Positions 1 through 7,214 are shown, counted from the stretch's first letter. The stretch is DNA of 8,222 bases from Synergistaceae bacterium (GCA_017448375.1 JAFSLR010000130.1:1-8222); one strand, 5' to 3'. Notes: generated from the sequence alone by a model not told the origin. Made by a program: numbers and translations.

Positions 1-153
1 AACGTAAACGAGACACGGAAACGCCTTCACAGCTTGGGCATAGCTCTTGTAGCTTCTGATACTGGGGGCAACAAGGGGCGGACAATAGAATTTTCAACAA
101 GCAACTGGATGCTGAAAGTAAAGACTCTTGGGAAAGGAGTCAGCGAGATTTAA
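1..153 (+). CDS. cheD: CheD chemoreceptor glutamine deamidase, C-terminal fragment
   Basis: The frame is open from base 1 and ends at TAA 151-153, giving the last 50 residues of a protein whose start lies outside the window. The fragment contains a GIALVASDTGGNKGRTIEF stretch, which matches the conserved C-terminal end of CheD (a GI-x-A-x-D-x-GGN-x-GR-x-I-x-F pattern). CheD deamidates glutamines on methyl-accepting chemotaxis receptors in the cytoplasm and is partnered by CheC; that is family knowledge. The catalytic Cys and His lie upstream of the window and cannot be checked. The gene is followed after 9 nt by the flagellar sigma factor, a common arrangement in flagellar/chemotaxis operons, which supports the call. 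About 17 residues follow the GRTIEF motif, consistent with an ordinary C-terminal tail. Confidence 0.82.
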   Translation, partial: NVNETRKRLHSLGIALVASDTGGNKGRTIEFSTSNWMLKVKTLGKGVSEI

Positions 154-162
154 TTTAATGAG

Positions 163-915
163 ATGACGACAGCAGAAGAAAAAATATTGTGGCAGAAATA
201 TTCAAGCACCGGGCAGGGGCGGGACGAGCTTATTATGCGCTATTTGCCGCTGATAAAGTACGTTGTCGGAAGAATGGCCGTAACTCCCCCGCAGGGTTTG
301 GACTATGAAGACATATTGTCATTCGGCGTATTCGGATTGATGGACGCGGTAGAGAAATTTGACCCGACAAAAGGCTACGTATTCCAGACCTACGCAATAC
401 CGCGCATAAGAGGAGCGATTCTTGACGAGCTGAGGAAATGCGACTGGTTTTCGAGGACGGGCCGCGAGAAAGTCCAGAAGTTTAACCGCGCAACAGAAAA
501 GATACTCCGCGAAAAAGGCGAGATGGACGACACTCTCATAATGAAGGAAATGGGAGTATCAGAGGACGAATACTACGAGATTCAAGACCTTGCCTCAAGG
601 GGTTACATAACGTCTCTTGATGACACAACGCCGCTTGATGACGGTGAAGTACCTGTTGAGGCTACACTTGCTGATGAGAGGGAGACAGCTTCAGACCGTC
701 TCGACGATGAGAGCGATAAACAGCAGTTATCGGAGGCGTTAGCGGAACTCCCCGAACGTGAACGGCAAATGCTGAGCCTTTACTACTACGAGGGATTAAC
801 GCTGAAGGAAATTGGAGCGGTAATGGGGGTCTCAGAAAGCAGGGTCTCACAGATTCACGGTAAAGGTCTCTCAATGTTGCGCGCTATTCTGAGAAGGAAA
901 ATGAACGAAGTGTAA
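163..915 (+). CDS. fliA: RNA polymerase sigma factor for flagellar operons (FliA/WhiG/SigD, sigma-28)
   Basis: This 250-residue protein has the full sigma-28 layout. Region 2 (about 21-95) includes YLPLIKYVVGRM, the LDYEDILSFGVFGLMDAVEKF core-binding stretch, and the -10 recognition part with FQTYAIPRIRGAILDELRK and CDW. Region 3 spans about 105-155. Region 4 (about 188-245) contains LPERERQMLSLYYYEGLTLKEI and an MGVSESRVSQIH helix-turn-helix that reads the -35 element. It directs polymerase to late flagellar and chemotaxis promoters and is normally held by FlgM; no flgM is seen here. The ATG at 163 is the only start before the upstream in-frame stop at 151-153 that gives the usual family N-terminus. 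Its best ribosome site (AAAGGAG, 133-139) lies inside the end of cheD and is 23 nt away, unusually far, so translation may be coupled to cheD. An ATG-AGA-TGA triplet (158-166) overlaps the start. Confidence 0.95.
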   Translation: MTTAEEKILWQKYSSTGQGRDELIMRYLPLIKYVVGRMAVTPPQGLDYEDILSFGVFGLMDAVEKFDPTKGYVFQTYAIPRIRGAILDELRKCDWFSRTGREKVQKFNRATEKILREKGEMDDTLIMKEMGVSEDEYYEIQDLASRGYITSLDDTTPLDDGEVPVEATLADERETASDRLDDESDKQQLSEALAELPERERQMLSLYYYEGLTLKEIGAVMGVSESRVSQIHGKGLSMLRAILRRKMNEV

Positions 916-923
916 GGAGGTGA
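914..923 (+). promoter_or_regulatory. Strong Shine-Dalgarno fixing a TTG start
   Basis: The bases AAGGAGGTGA match the anti-Shine-Dalgarno sequence along their whole length and overlap the fliA stop codon (TAA 913-915). GGAGG ends 10 nt before the TTG at 931, so this site decides that the next gene starts at TTG 931. Confidence 0.85.
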
Positions 924-930
924 GAAATAA

Positions 931-2550
931 TTGTTCGAGAAGGATAAATTTTATCTTGAAGCGAGGCCGGACGGAATATATTTGTCATGCTACACAAAAG
1001 ACTTCAAGGAGAGTGATTTATACGCCTTCCTTAAGGAATGGGGAGTAGCGCGCTATGATTTCAAGGCAGTGCGAAAATTCATCAAGGACGGCGAGACATG
1101 CAAACTCTGCGTAAGGAGCGAGGCATTCGAGAAGAGCGCGAAAATCATCGTAAAACTTGACAACGCTAAAATGAATGCAACAGTTGAGATTGAGCCGCCA
1201 TTTTTCACGAAGCCATGGCCTACAGTTGACGAGGTGAAGAGGAGTCTCGATGCTCACGGCGTTAAAGTCGGAATAAGCGATGATGCCATACAATCGTTGT
1301 TGGCGCGTAAACTCGCGAATGAGCCTGTTGTTGTTGCGACAGGGATACCGCCTATTGAGGGTAAAGACGCGGAAATCGAACTCATCAAAGACCCCGACAA
1401 GCCATTTGATGTTCGGGATGATGAAAAGATAGACTTCTGGAGCCGAAGCACAATCGTTACGGTTCACCCAGGACAAGAGATAGCAATAAAACACCCTTTG
1501 GTGAACGGGAAAAACGGTGTAGATGTTACCGGGGGAGTAGCAAAGGCGGCCGTAGTGAGGAATGTTGAGTTTTCATTCGGGGACGGACTGAAGCGCGATG
1601 AGATGAACCCCCTTCTACTTATTGCAACAGCAGAGGGACAACTCAAGAATGAACGCGGAAGGCTTGTAGTGTTACCAGAGCTTGATATTCACAGGGACAT
1701 TGATTTTGCGATAGGGAGCATTGACTTCACGGGTGCTGTGAAAATAACGGGTGCAGTTCGGGACGGTTTCCACGTAGCGGCGCAGGGTAACATCACAATC
1801 AACGGCCCTGTTGAAGGTGCAGACATCGACAGTCAGGGCGTAATCGTGATTCAGGGCGGTGTTCGCGGAATGGGTCGCGGAACTGTCCGTGCGAACGGCG
1901 ATATATCACTGAGTTTTGGGGACAATGCGACAATCCGCAGCGGGGGTACAATCCTCGTCAAAAACGCGATGTTACACAGCCATTTGTACGCGCAGACAGC
2001 AGTTGTGGCACTAGGTAGCGGAAAGCACTCCCAGATAGCCGGAGGAAGGATTGAGGCCGGACTTGAAGTTGCGTGCAACATTCTGGGTTCTGAAATGGGG
2101 ACGAAAACAGAAGTAGTTGTGGGATTACCGCCCGAACAGCTAGAGAAGCGCAAGATTTTCACGACGGAAATAAAACGCTGTGATGATAATCTAGAACGCA
2201 TAGAACCTAACATGAAGATACTCAAAACGCTTGAGGCGGCCGGAAAACTTGACGACAAGAAACGCGCGATGATGATGGACTTAACGAAGATGAAATTTCA
2301 GCTTCAGGCGGCGCGTGAGGGAATGCAGAAGGAACTCAAAGCTCTTGAGGAACAAATAGCCCTCGTAAAGGACAAGGGTATCGTTCGTGTTAAGGACATA
2401 TGTTATCCCGGGACAGTAATAACAGTGAGGGGATTAACGTACATAGTACATGAGGTTTGCAAGTACACGGCGTTCATAGCTGATGATGAGAAACGGGCGA
2501 TAGTTTTAGTGCCATATGACTACATGGCCGGGAAACTCGGAGGGGGTTAA
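931..2550 (+). CDS. FapA-like DUF342 protein (flagellar assembly protein A family)
   Basis: This 539-residue protein has the DUF342/FapA architecture. An N-terminal region (about 1-130) is followed by the family signature ATGIPPIEGKDAEI near residue 135. A FapA N-terminal-type segment, IDFWSRSTIVTVHPGQEIA with a following G-x-x-G-x-DVTGG turn, lies at about 164-205. A glycine-rich repeat region at about 253-398 has regularly spaced short hydrophobic strands (IDFTGAVKITGAV, ITINGPVEGADI, IVIQGGVRG) that look like a right-handed beta-helix. A charged coiled coil (about 401-485) and a short C-terminal domain complete it. In Vibrio vulnificus FapA is linked to flagellar assembly and sugar-dependent motility control; the exact role here is unknown. 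There is no signal peptide or membrane segment, so it is cytoplasmic. It starts at TTG with a near-perfect ribosome site and follows fliA by 15 nt, which supports a role in motility. Confidence 0.85.
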   Translation: MFEKDKFYLEARPDGIYLSCYTKDFKESDLYAFLKEWGVARYDFKAVRKFIKDGETCKLCVRSEAFEKSAKIIVKLDNAKMNATVEIEPPFFTKPWPTVDEVKRSLDAHGVKVGISDDAIQSLLARKLANEPVVVATGIPPIEGKDAEIELIKDPDKPFDVRDDEKIDFWSRSTIVTVHPGQEIAIKHPLVNGKNGVDVTGGVAKAAVVRNVEFSFGDGLKRDEMNPLLLIATAEGQLKNERGRLVVLPELDIHRDIDFAIGSIDFTGAVKITGAVRDGFHVAAQGNITINGPVEGADIDSQGVIVIQGGVRGMGRGTVRANGDISLSFGDNATIRSGGTILVKNAMLHSHLYAQTAVVALGSGKHSQIAGGRIEAGLEVACNILGSEMGTKTEVVVGLPPEQLEKRKIFTTEIKRCDDNLERIEPNMKILKTLEAAGKLDDKKRAMMMDLTKMKFQLQAAREGMQKELKALEEQIALVKDKGIVRVKDICYPGTVITVRGLTYIVHEVCKYTAFIADDEKRAIVLVPYDYMAGKLGGG

Positions 2551-2553
2551 AGA

Positions 2554-2889
2554 ATGCAGCCTGTAAGTATGCTGATGTCAAACATGAATGTTGAGGCGAT
2601 GACTCACCATGCCCCGAACGCACTTGCAGCAGCTCAGGACACGGGACAGAATCAGGAGATAGTCCGTGAGGGTATAAGGGCTGTACAGACGGTTCAAGCG
2701 AGCGAGGCATCTGCGGAAATGCAGAGGGTTCACCGCAAGACGGAGAATGACGAACGCGAAGGCCAGCGCAGGAATAATGAGCGAGATACGTTCGTGAAGT
2801 CAGAGAAGAAGAAAGACGGCCATGAATTAATTGCGCCGCTCAAAACGGAAAATGTCAAAAGCAAGAAGAGATTTAACTTTATCGCATAA
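2554..2889 (+). CDS. Small charged protein of unknown function at the end of the flagellar operon
   Basis: I do not recognise this 111-residue protein. The ATG at 2554 has a good ribosome site (GGAGGGGG, 2539-2546) reaching back into the end of the fapA-like gene, whose stop is only 3 nt upstream, so the two are almost certainly cotranscribed. The first 35 residues are rich in Met, Asn and Ala. The middle (about 36-85) is predicted to be a continuous, highly charged helix with many Glu, Arg, Lys and Gln. The tail is basic (KSKKRFNFIA). There is no cysteine, signal peptide or membrane segment. A terminator follows 15 nt after the stop, so this is the last gene of the operon. Its position after fliA and fapA suggests an accessory flagellar function, but that is guilt by association only. 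Confidence 0.75.
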   Translation: MQPVSMLMSNMNVEAMTHHAPNALAAAQDTGQNQEIVREGIRAVQTVQASEASAEMQRVHRKTENDEREGQRRNNERDTFVKSEKKKDGHELIAPLKTENVKSKKRFNFIA

Positions 2890-2903
2890 GGAAAAAATGT
2901 AGC

Positions 2904-2938
2904 TCCCTTCGGAACAAGAAAGCCGGAGGGATTTTTGT
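2904..2938 (+). terminator. Rho-independent terminator closing the flagellar operon
   Basis: A 9-bp stem (TCCCTTCGG 2904-2912 with CCGGAGGGA 2923-2931, one G-U pair) encloses a 10-nt loop and is followed directly by TTTTTGTT (2932-2939). An A-run (2892-2897) lies just upstream. It sits 15 nt after the stop of the unknown small protein. The next gene begins only about 30 nt further on. Confidence 0.85.
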
Positions 2939-2965
2939 TGAAGAAAAGCTAAGGAGGCAGAAAGA

Positions 2966-3334
2966 ATGATACGTGAAGTAAAGGGAGTTGAAGCGGAAGG
3001 TCTTGCGGGCGGAAAGGGTAAGGCAATCCGATATGTGATAGTACCGCCTGAAGAGCTTAACGGGCATGGGAGGCTTTACGCGCGGATAGTGTTAATGCCG
3101 GGTTCGAGTGTTGGGTGGCACCAGCATGTGAATGACACTGAGCCGTACTATATTTTGCGTGGCGAAGGTGATTTCATCGAGGGGGACTCTGAGAATGACA
3201 GAAAGGTTACGAGGGTACATGCGGGTGAAGTGTGTGTTATTCGCGTGGGTCAGTGGCATTCTCTGGAGAATAATTCTGATGGTGAGCTTGAGTTTATGGC
3301 GTTAATCTACAACAAGCCGGGCTATATGAATTGA
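2966..3334 (+). CDS. Small single-domain cupin protein
   Basis: This 122-residue protein folds as a single cupin barrel. Cupin motif 1 is complete: G46, H52-x-H54, E59 and G66 in the pattern G(X)5HXH(X)4E(X)6G. Motif 2 is G87(X)5-R93-x-G95-(X)2-H98-(X)3-N102, with Arg where proline is usual. The two histidines, Glu59 and His98 form the standard metal-binding set, so it probably binds a divalent metal. The substrate cannot be told from sequence; single-domain cupins include isomerases, dioxygenases and sugar- or ligand-binding proteins. ATG 2966 has an ideal ribosome site (AAGGAGG 2951-2957, 8 nt away). It follows a terminator and precedes hicB by 1 nt. A promoter of its own is not visible in the 27-nt gap after the terminator, so transcription may come from read-through or from a promoter inside the upstream gene. 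Confidence 0.88.
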   Translation: MIREVKGVEAEGLAGGKGKAIRYVIVPPEELNGHGRLYARIVLMPGSSVGWHQHVNDTEPYYILRGEGDFIEGDSENDRKVTRVHAGEVCVIRVGQWHSLENNSDGELEFMALIYNKPGYMN

Positions 3335-3335
3335 A

Positions 3336-3542
3336 ATGAGTACATTTACGGCGTTAATTCACAGGGAAGATGATTTGTACGTTGCCGAATGTCCCGAAGT
3401 CGGTACGGTAAGTCAGGGTGTTACGATTGAAAGTGCAGTGAGAAATCTCAGGGAAGCCACAGAATTATATCTTGAAGAGACATCAATTATTCCGTATGAG
3501 CGAGCATTCATAACTACTTTTGAGGCTGTGTGCAATGCCTGA
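3336..3542 (+). CDS. hicB: HicB-family antitoxin, short form
   Basis: This 68-residue protein carries the HicB core: a beta-hairpin start (FTALIHREDDLYVAECPEVG), the VSQGVTIESAVRNLREATELYLEE stretch, and a short C-terminal strand. HicB binds and neutralises the HicA mRNA interferase and usually represses its own operon. This version ends soon after the core and shows no C-terminal helix-turn-helix or ribbon-helix-helix domain, so it may not bind DNA by itself; some short HicB proteins are like this. ATG 3336 is the only start available after the in-frame stop at 3327-3329. No Shine-Dalgarno is visible, and the cupin stop (TGA 3332-3334) ends one base before, so translation is probably coupled to the cupin gene. 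The antitoxin-first order (hicB then hicA) is one of the two known arrangements. Confidence 0.9.
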   Translation: MSTFTALIHREDDLYVAECPEVGTVSQGVTIESAVRNLREATELYLEETSIIPYERAFITTFEAVCNA

Positions 3543-3753
3543 GCTTAACGGTTGGTCGGGGCTTGAAGTTATAGCGGTGTTACAGGGAATGGGATTTTCG
3601 TGGGTTCGCACAAAGGGTTCACATGCTGTTCTGCGTAAAGGCTCTGCGGTCTGTGTAGTGCCACTTCATGATGAGCTTGCAGTAGGTACTCTTAGGGGAA
3701 TATTGAGGCAGGCAGGAATATCACCCTCTGAATTTCTGAATAACGCAAGGTAA
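3535..3753 (+). CDS. hicA: HicA-family mRNA interferase toxin
   Basis: This 72-residue protein is a typical HicA: a small double-stranded-RNA-binding-like fold with the VRTKGSHAVLRK segment holding the catalytic histidine (His30), then the VCVVPLHDELAVGTLRGILRQ block and the GISPSEFL end. HicA cleaves mRNA and stops translation when HicB is lost. I chose ATG 3535 over the in-frame TTG 3520. It yields the standard MP-x-L-x-G-x-SG-x-E-V-I start, and GAGG (3522-3525) sits 9 nt before it. The gene overlaps hicB by 8 nt (ATGCCTGA), so toxin and antitoxin are translationally linked. The catalytic histidine and the expected length are both present, so nothing suggests an inactive copy. It is followed by the restriction-modification gene after 28 nt. 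Confidence 0.92.
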   Translation: MPELNGWSGLEVIAVLQGMGFSWVRTKGSHAVLRKGSAVCVVPLHDELAVGTLRGILRQAGISPSEFLNNAR

Positions 3754-3781
3754 AACAGGAGGAGGCAAAGCAGAAAATAAT

Positions 3782-6700
3782 ATGTATTCGCTCTCAGAAT
3801 TATTCAAGAACTCAACGCATGATGACTCTATCTTCAGCCCTGAAACTGTAAGCGCAATCGAGGCCATGATTTACACGAAAGAATCACGCGGAAAAATCAC
3901 CCCATTCATCAAATGCATAATCCGCAAAAAGGAAATACGTTTAACCCCCGAAGAAGCTGTGAGACAGTTATACGTTTACAGGCTTATTCACGAATACGGA
4001 TATGACCCTGAAAATATCCGGCTTGAACACGGAATAAATTTCGGCCGTGAAGTGAAACGCGCTGACATAGTGATATTCGAGAAGGATCACCCTAATTCAG
4101 AATATATTATTGTCGAGGTCAAAAAGCCCAATTCACGCGACGGAAAAGCACAGCTAAAATCATACTGCAACGCTTCCGGCGCAATAATGGGGGTATGGAC
4201 AAACGGTCAGGATTTCGACTACTATCGCCGTAAAGACCCGAATTATTTCGAGGATATACCCGACATTCCGAAAGCAAAGCAGAAACTCCGCGATATTCTC
4301 AAGGAACGCTGGACAATCTCAGACCTTGAAGACAAAGACAAGCTCAGGGACGGCAAGAAGTCTTTAACGTCATTAATACAGGAAATGGAAGACGATGTTC
4401 TAGCAGGAGCCGGAGTTGATGTTTTCGAGGAAGTATTCAAGCTCATATACACGAAACTTTTTGACGAAATGCAAAGCGGACGGGATAAATCGCGGGTCTT
4501 GGAGTTCAGGAATTACGGCGATACAGACTCTGACCTCAAAGCAAACATTCAGGCTCTCTTCAGTCAGGCTATGGGGAAATGGCCGGGCGTTTTCAACGAC
4601 AACGCCACAATATCATTAACTCCTTCGCATTTGTCCGTATGTGTCTCGGCTCTTCAGGAAGTCAAGCTGTTCAACTCAAATCTTGATGTAATTGATGACG
4701 CATTCGAGTATCTCATGAGCAAGTCTCAGAAAGGCGAGAAAGGACAGTTTTTCACTCCCCGTTACGTTATCGACATGTGCGTTAAAATGCTCAACCCTCA
4801 GAAGCACGAGTCAATGATAGACACAGCAGCAGGCTCGTGCGGATTTCCTGTTCACACAATATTCCACGTTTGGAAGAATATTCTTGCGGAAAAAGGAAGC
4901 GAACAGAGCCATTTATTTACAGCAGAAGAAAAGCCCCCTGAGTGCCAGGACTATGTGAAGGATAAAGTTTTTGCGATTGACTTTGACGAAAACGCAGTGA
5001 GAGTCGCACGAACATTAAACCTCATAGCAGGGGACGGACGGACAAACGTTATACACCTTAACACGTTAGATTACGGACGCTGGGAAGAGACAACAAAGGC
5101 TGAAGAATGGATTGACATATACAATGACGGCTGGAAGGGTTTGCGCAGACACAGGAAGGTGAAAGATTCAAACGCTGATTTCATGTTTGATATTGTGATG
5201 GCTAATCCACCTTTTGCGGGCGACATCAAAGAGGGGAAAATCATATCACGCTACGAACTCGCGAAAGACTCAAAGGGGAAATACGCCTCAAAAATCGGCC
5301 GAGATATATTATTCATCGAACGCAATATTCATTTCCTCAAGCCCGGCGGAAGAATGGCAATAATACTCCCACAAGGACGCTTCAACAATTCGAGCGACAA
5401 ATACATTAGGGACTTCATAGCGAGGGAGTGCAGGATACTGGCGGTAATCGGACTTCATGAAAACGTCTTCAAGCCTCACACAGGCACAAAGACTTCTGTA
5501 TTATTCGTTCAGAAATGGGACGAGGAATTATGCCCTAAACGTGATGATTATCCAGTGTTTTTCGCGACAATGAGGAAGCCCGGCAAGGACAATTCCGGCG
5601 ATAAGATTTACGTCCGGGACTCTGAAGGCCGAATATTGAGGGACGCGCATTATCACCCGATTGTGGATCATGATCTGTATAATCACGATGGGTTGACTCA
5701 GGACGGAATAGCTGAGGCGTTCATAGAGTTTGCGAAAAGAGAGGGATTAAGTTTTTTCGGTGATGCCCGCTTCTCTGAGGAACTTTACGGGGAATTAGTG
5801 AGCGGGCTTGAGGTCAGTGAAGTGATGTTGAGCGAGATATTAGCAGATTGCAGAATGGACGCAGAATATTATTCCAAGAAGTATCTTGCAATCTACGATA
5901 AGTTACAGAACTGTGTTTTATTGGGTGATATTGCCGAAATGCACGATGTATTTTCAAACGGTGCGTTTGCTTTTGTATTAAATACGCTGAAGGATAACGG
6001 GGAAAAGGTAGTACCTTATATACGTTCTATGAATGTTGGCAATATGTTTATTAATTCAGACGAACTTGCAAGAATTTCCGCTAAGGCTCATCAAGTGTTA
6101 CCGTTATCTCAAACTAGATTACACGATATTATGATGGCTAGAACGGGCAAAATTGGCGGAGCTTCAATAATAACGCAAGGTGAGGTGAATTATAACTGTA
6201 ATCAAAATGTGATTAAGCTGACAATTAATGAGCCTGAAAAATATAATCCGTATTACATTGCAGCATTCTTCAACTGTAAATACGGTATCTTGCAGGTAGA
6301 GCGTCAATCAACCGGAAATGTTCAGCCGTGGGTTAATATCTCAAAGCTCAAAGAGTTACAATGTTTCATGTCAAGTTTACCATTTCAGAGAGTAATAGAA
6401 GACAAGCTGAAAACAGCACATGATATTCTGAGAGAAGCAACGCAATCTTACGCCCAAGCTCAAACACTCCTCAATGACGCAGTACACTTCACCCCTTCTG
6501 AGATGTCAGCCTCAAACACAGCAACGGTATCATTCTCACAGGCATTCAGCACAGGACGGCTCGACGCAGAATACTTCATGCCGAAATATGACGAACTCTT
6601 TGCACACCTTGAGACACTCCCGACAAAGAAACTCGGCGAAATCGTAACCATCACAAAATCAATCGAACCCGGAAGCGAATATTACAGCACAGAAGGTATA

Positions 6701-7207
6701 CCCTTTATCCGTGTCAGCGACATTACAGCAATGGGCATAACTCCTCCGGCAATACGAATCCCCCGCGATATTGTCCCTGACATTGAGACACTTTACCCGA
6801 AGGAAGATACTATCTTGTTATCGAAAGACGGCAGCATAGGAATTGCGTACAAAGTTGACTCTGATATTGAGGCTGTAACATCGGGGGCATTGCTTCATCT
6901 TCATGTTACTGATTCTGAAGTCCTGCCGGATTATCTTGCGTTAGTCCTGAACTCTGAGATTGTACAGTTGCAGGCCGAACGCGATTCAAACGGGGCAATC
7001 ATTAAGCACTGGAAGCCGGATGACATAGCCCGTGTTGTTGTGCCGATATTTGACCGCGACACCCAGCAGACAATCTCCGAAAACGTCCGAAAATCCTTCG
7101 CCCTCAGAAAAGAATCCGAACGCCTAATCACCCTCGCAGTAAAATCCGTAGAACTCGCTATCGAACATGACGAAAACACAGCAATGAATCTCATCATTAA
7201 TTCTTAG
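3782..7207 (+). CDS. Single-chain restriction-modification-specificity enzyme (Type IIG/IIB-like, AloI/CjeI type)
   Basis: This 1141-residue protein fuses three functions. Residues 50-165 form an HsdR-N-like nuclease domain with a PD-(D/E)XK core (E82, D95, E112-V-K114) and the QxxxY motif of Type I HsdR (Q124-Y128). Residues 195-320 look like the HsdM helical N-domain. Residues 320-580 are an N6-adenine methylase with GQFFTPRYVI, SAM-binding motif I DTAAGSCGF (347-355) and catalytic NPPF (475-478). Residues 685-1130 carry two HsdS-like target-recognition domains, each opened by an R-x-DAEY signature (691-696, 926-931) and followed by a helical spacer (about 865-900 and 1092-1130). No helicase/translocase motifs are present. 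It probably methylates and cuts DNA around a bipartite site in the cytoplasm, protecting the host by its own methylase. The AGGAGGAGG ribosome site (3757-3765) is 16 nt from ATG 3782, the only start available there. Recognition site and activity are unknown. Confidence 0.88.
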   Translation: MYSLSELFKNSTHDDSIFSPETVSAIEAMIYTKESRGKITPFIKCIIRKKEIRLTPEEAVRQLYVYRLIHEYGYDPENIRLEHGINFGREVKRADIVIFEKDHPNSEYIIVEVKKPNSRDGKAQLKSYCNASGAIMGVWTNGQDFDYYRRKDPNYFEDIPDIPKAKQKLRDILKERWTISDLEDKDKLRDGKKSLTSLIQEMEDDVLAGAGVDVFEEVFKLIYTKLFDEMQSGRDKSRVLEFRNYGDTDSDLKANIQALFSQAMGKWPGVFNDNATISLTPSHLSVCVSALQEVKLFNSNLDVIDDAFEYLMSKSQKGEKGQFFTPRYVIDMCVKMLNPQKHESMIDTAAGSCGFPVHTIFHVWKNILAEKGSEQSHLFTAEEKPPECQDYVKDKVFAIDFDENAVRVARTLNLIAGDGRTNVIHLNTLDYGRWEETTKAEEWIDIYNDGWKGLRRHRKVKDSNADFMFDIVMANPPFAGDIKEGKIISRYELAKDSKGKYASKIGRDILFIERNIHFLKPGGRMAIILPQGRFNNSSDKYIRDFIARECRILAVIGLHENVFKPHTGTKTSVLFVQKWDEELCPKRDDYPVFFATMRKPGKDNSGDKIYVRDSEGRILRDAHYHPIVDHDLYNHDGLTQDGIAEAFIEFAKREGLSFFGDARFSEELYGELVSGLEVSEVMLSEILADCRMDAEYYSKKYLAIYDKLQNCVLLGDIAEMHDVFSNGAFAFVLNTLKDNGEKVVPYIRSMNVGNMFINSDELARISAKAHQVLPLSQTRLHDIMMARTGKIGGASIITQGEVNYNCNQNVIKLTINEPEKYNPYYIAAFFNCKYGILQVERQSTGNVQPWVNISKLKELQCFMSSLPFQRVIEDKLKTAHDILREATQSYAQAQTLLNDAVHFTPSEMSASNTATVSFSQAFSTGRLDAEYFMPKYDELFAHLETLPTKKLGEIVTITKSIEPGSEYYSTEGIPFIRVSDITAMGITPPAIRIPRDIVPDIETLYPKEDTILLSKDGSIGIAYKVDSDIEAVTSGALLHLHVTDSEVLPDYLALVLNSEIVQLQAERDSNGAIIKHWKPDDIARVVVPIFDRDTQQTISENVRKSFALRKESERLITLAVKSVELAIEHDENTAMNLIINS
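5912..6367 (+). other. First target-recognition domain, AT-rich segment
   Basis: This part of the fusion gene encodes roughly residues 711-862, the first HsdS-like target-recognition domain. By hand count 5941-6360 is about 37% G+C, while sample lines elsewhere in the gene (4501-4560, 5341-5400, 6541-6660) are 47-52%. Codon choice also shifts towards TTA, AAT, ATT and GTT. Conserved features such as MMARTGKIGGASII, NCNQNVIKL and a NVQPWVNISKLKEL end match HsdS target-recognition domains. The segment lies between two well-matched constant regions, as expected of an exchanged specificity module. Confidence 0.65.
6554..7051 (+). other. Second target-recognition domain
   Basis: This encodes roughly residues 925-1090, the second HsdS-like half. 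It opens with RLDAEYFMPKYDEL, which parallels RMDAEYYSKKYLAI at the start of the first half. It contains IPFIRVSDI, a LLSKDGSIGIAY stretch (the counterpart of ARTGKIGGASI in the first domain), and an IIKHWKPDDIARVVVPI end. Its G+C is about 47-50% at its start, unlike the first domain. Two dissimilar halves predict an asymmetric bipartite target. Confidence 0.7.
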
Positions 7208-7214
7208 CAGGGAA

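Noticed and set aside
158..166. ATG-AGA-TGA minimal frame overlapping the fliA start
   Set aside because: Such short start-stop frames arise by chance in AT-rich leader sequence; nothing else supports a regulatory role.
1018..1494. 158-residue open frame on the minus strand inside the fapA-like gene
   Set aside because: It lies wholly opposite a well-supported gene, has no ribosome site or family resemblance, and is a shadow of it.
1851..2258. 135-residue minus-strand open frame, Ser/Pro rich
   Set aside because: Low-complexity composition and full overlap with the fapA-like gene mark it as a shadow frame.
3520..3534. TTG at 3520 as the hicA start, giving five extra residues (MRLCA)
   Set aside because: ATG 3535 gives the typical HicA N-terminus and has GAGG 9 nt upstream; the TTG has no ribosome site.
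3782..7207. Calling the large gene a plain Type I hsdM or a BREX PglX methylase
   Set aside because: It has an HsdR-type nuclease domain at the N-terminus and two HsdS-like domains at the C-terminus, and no BREX partners are present.
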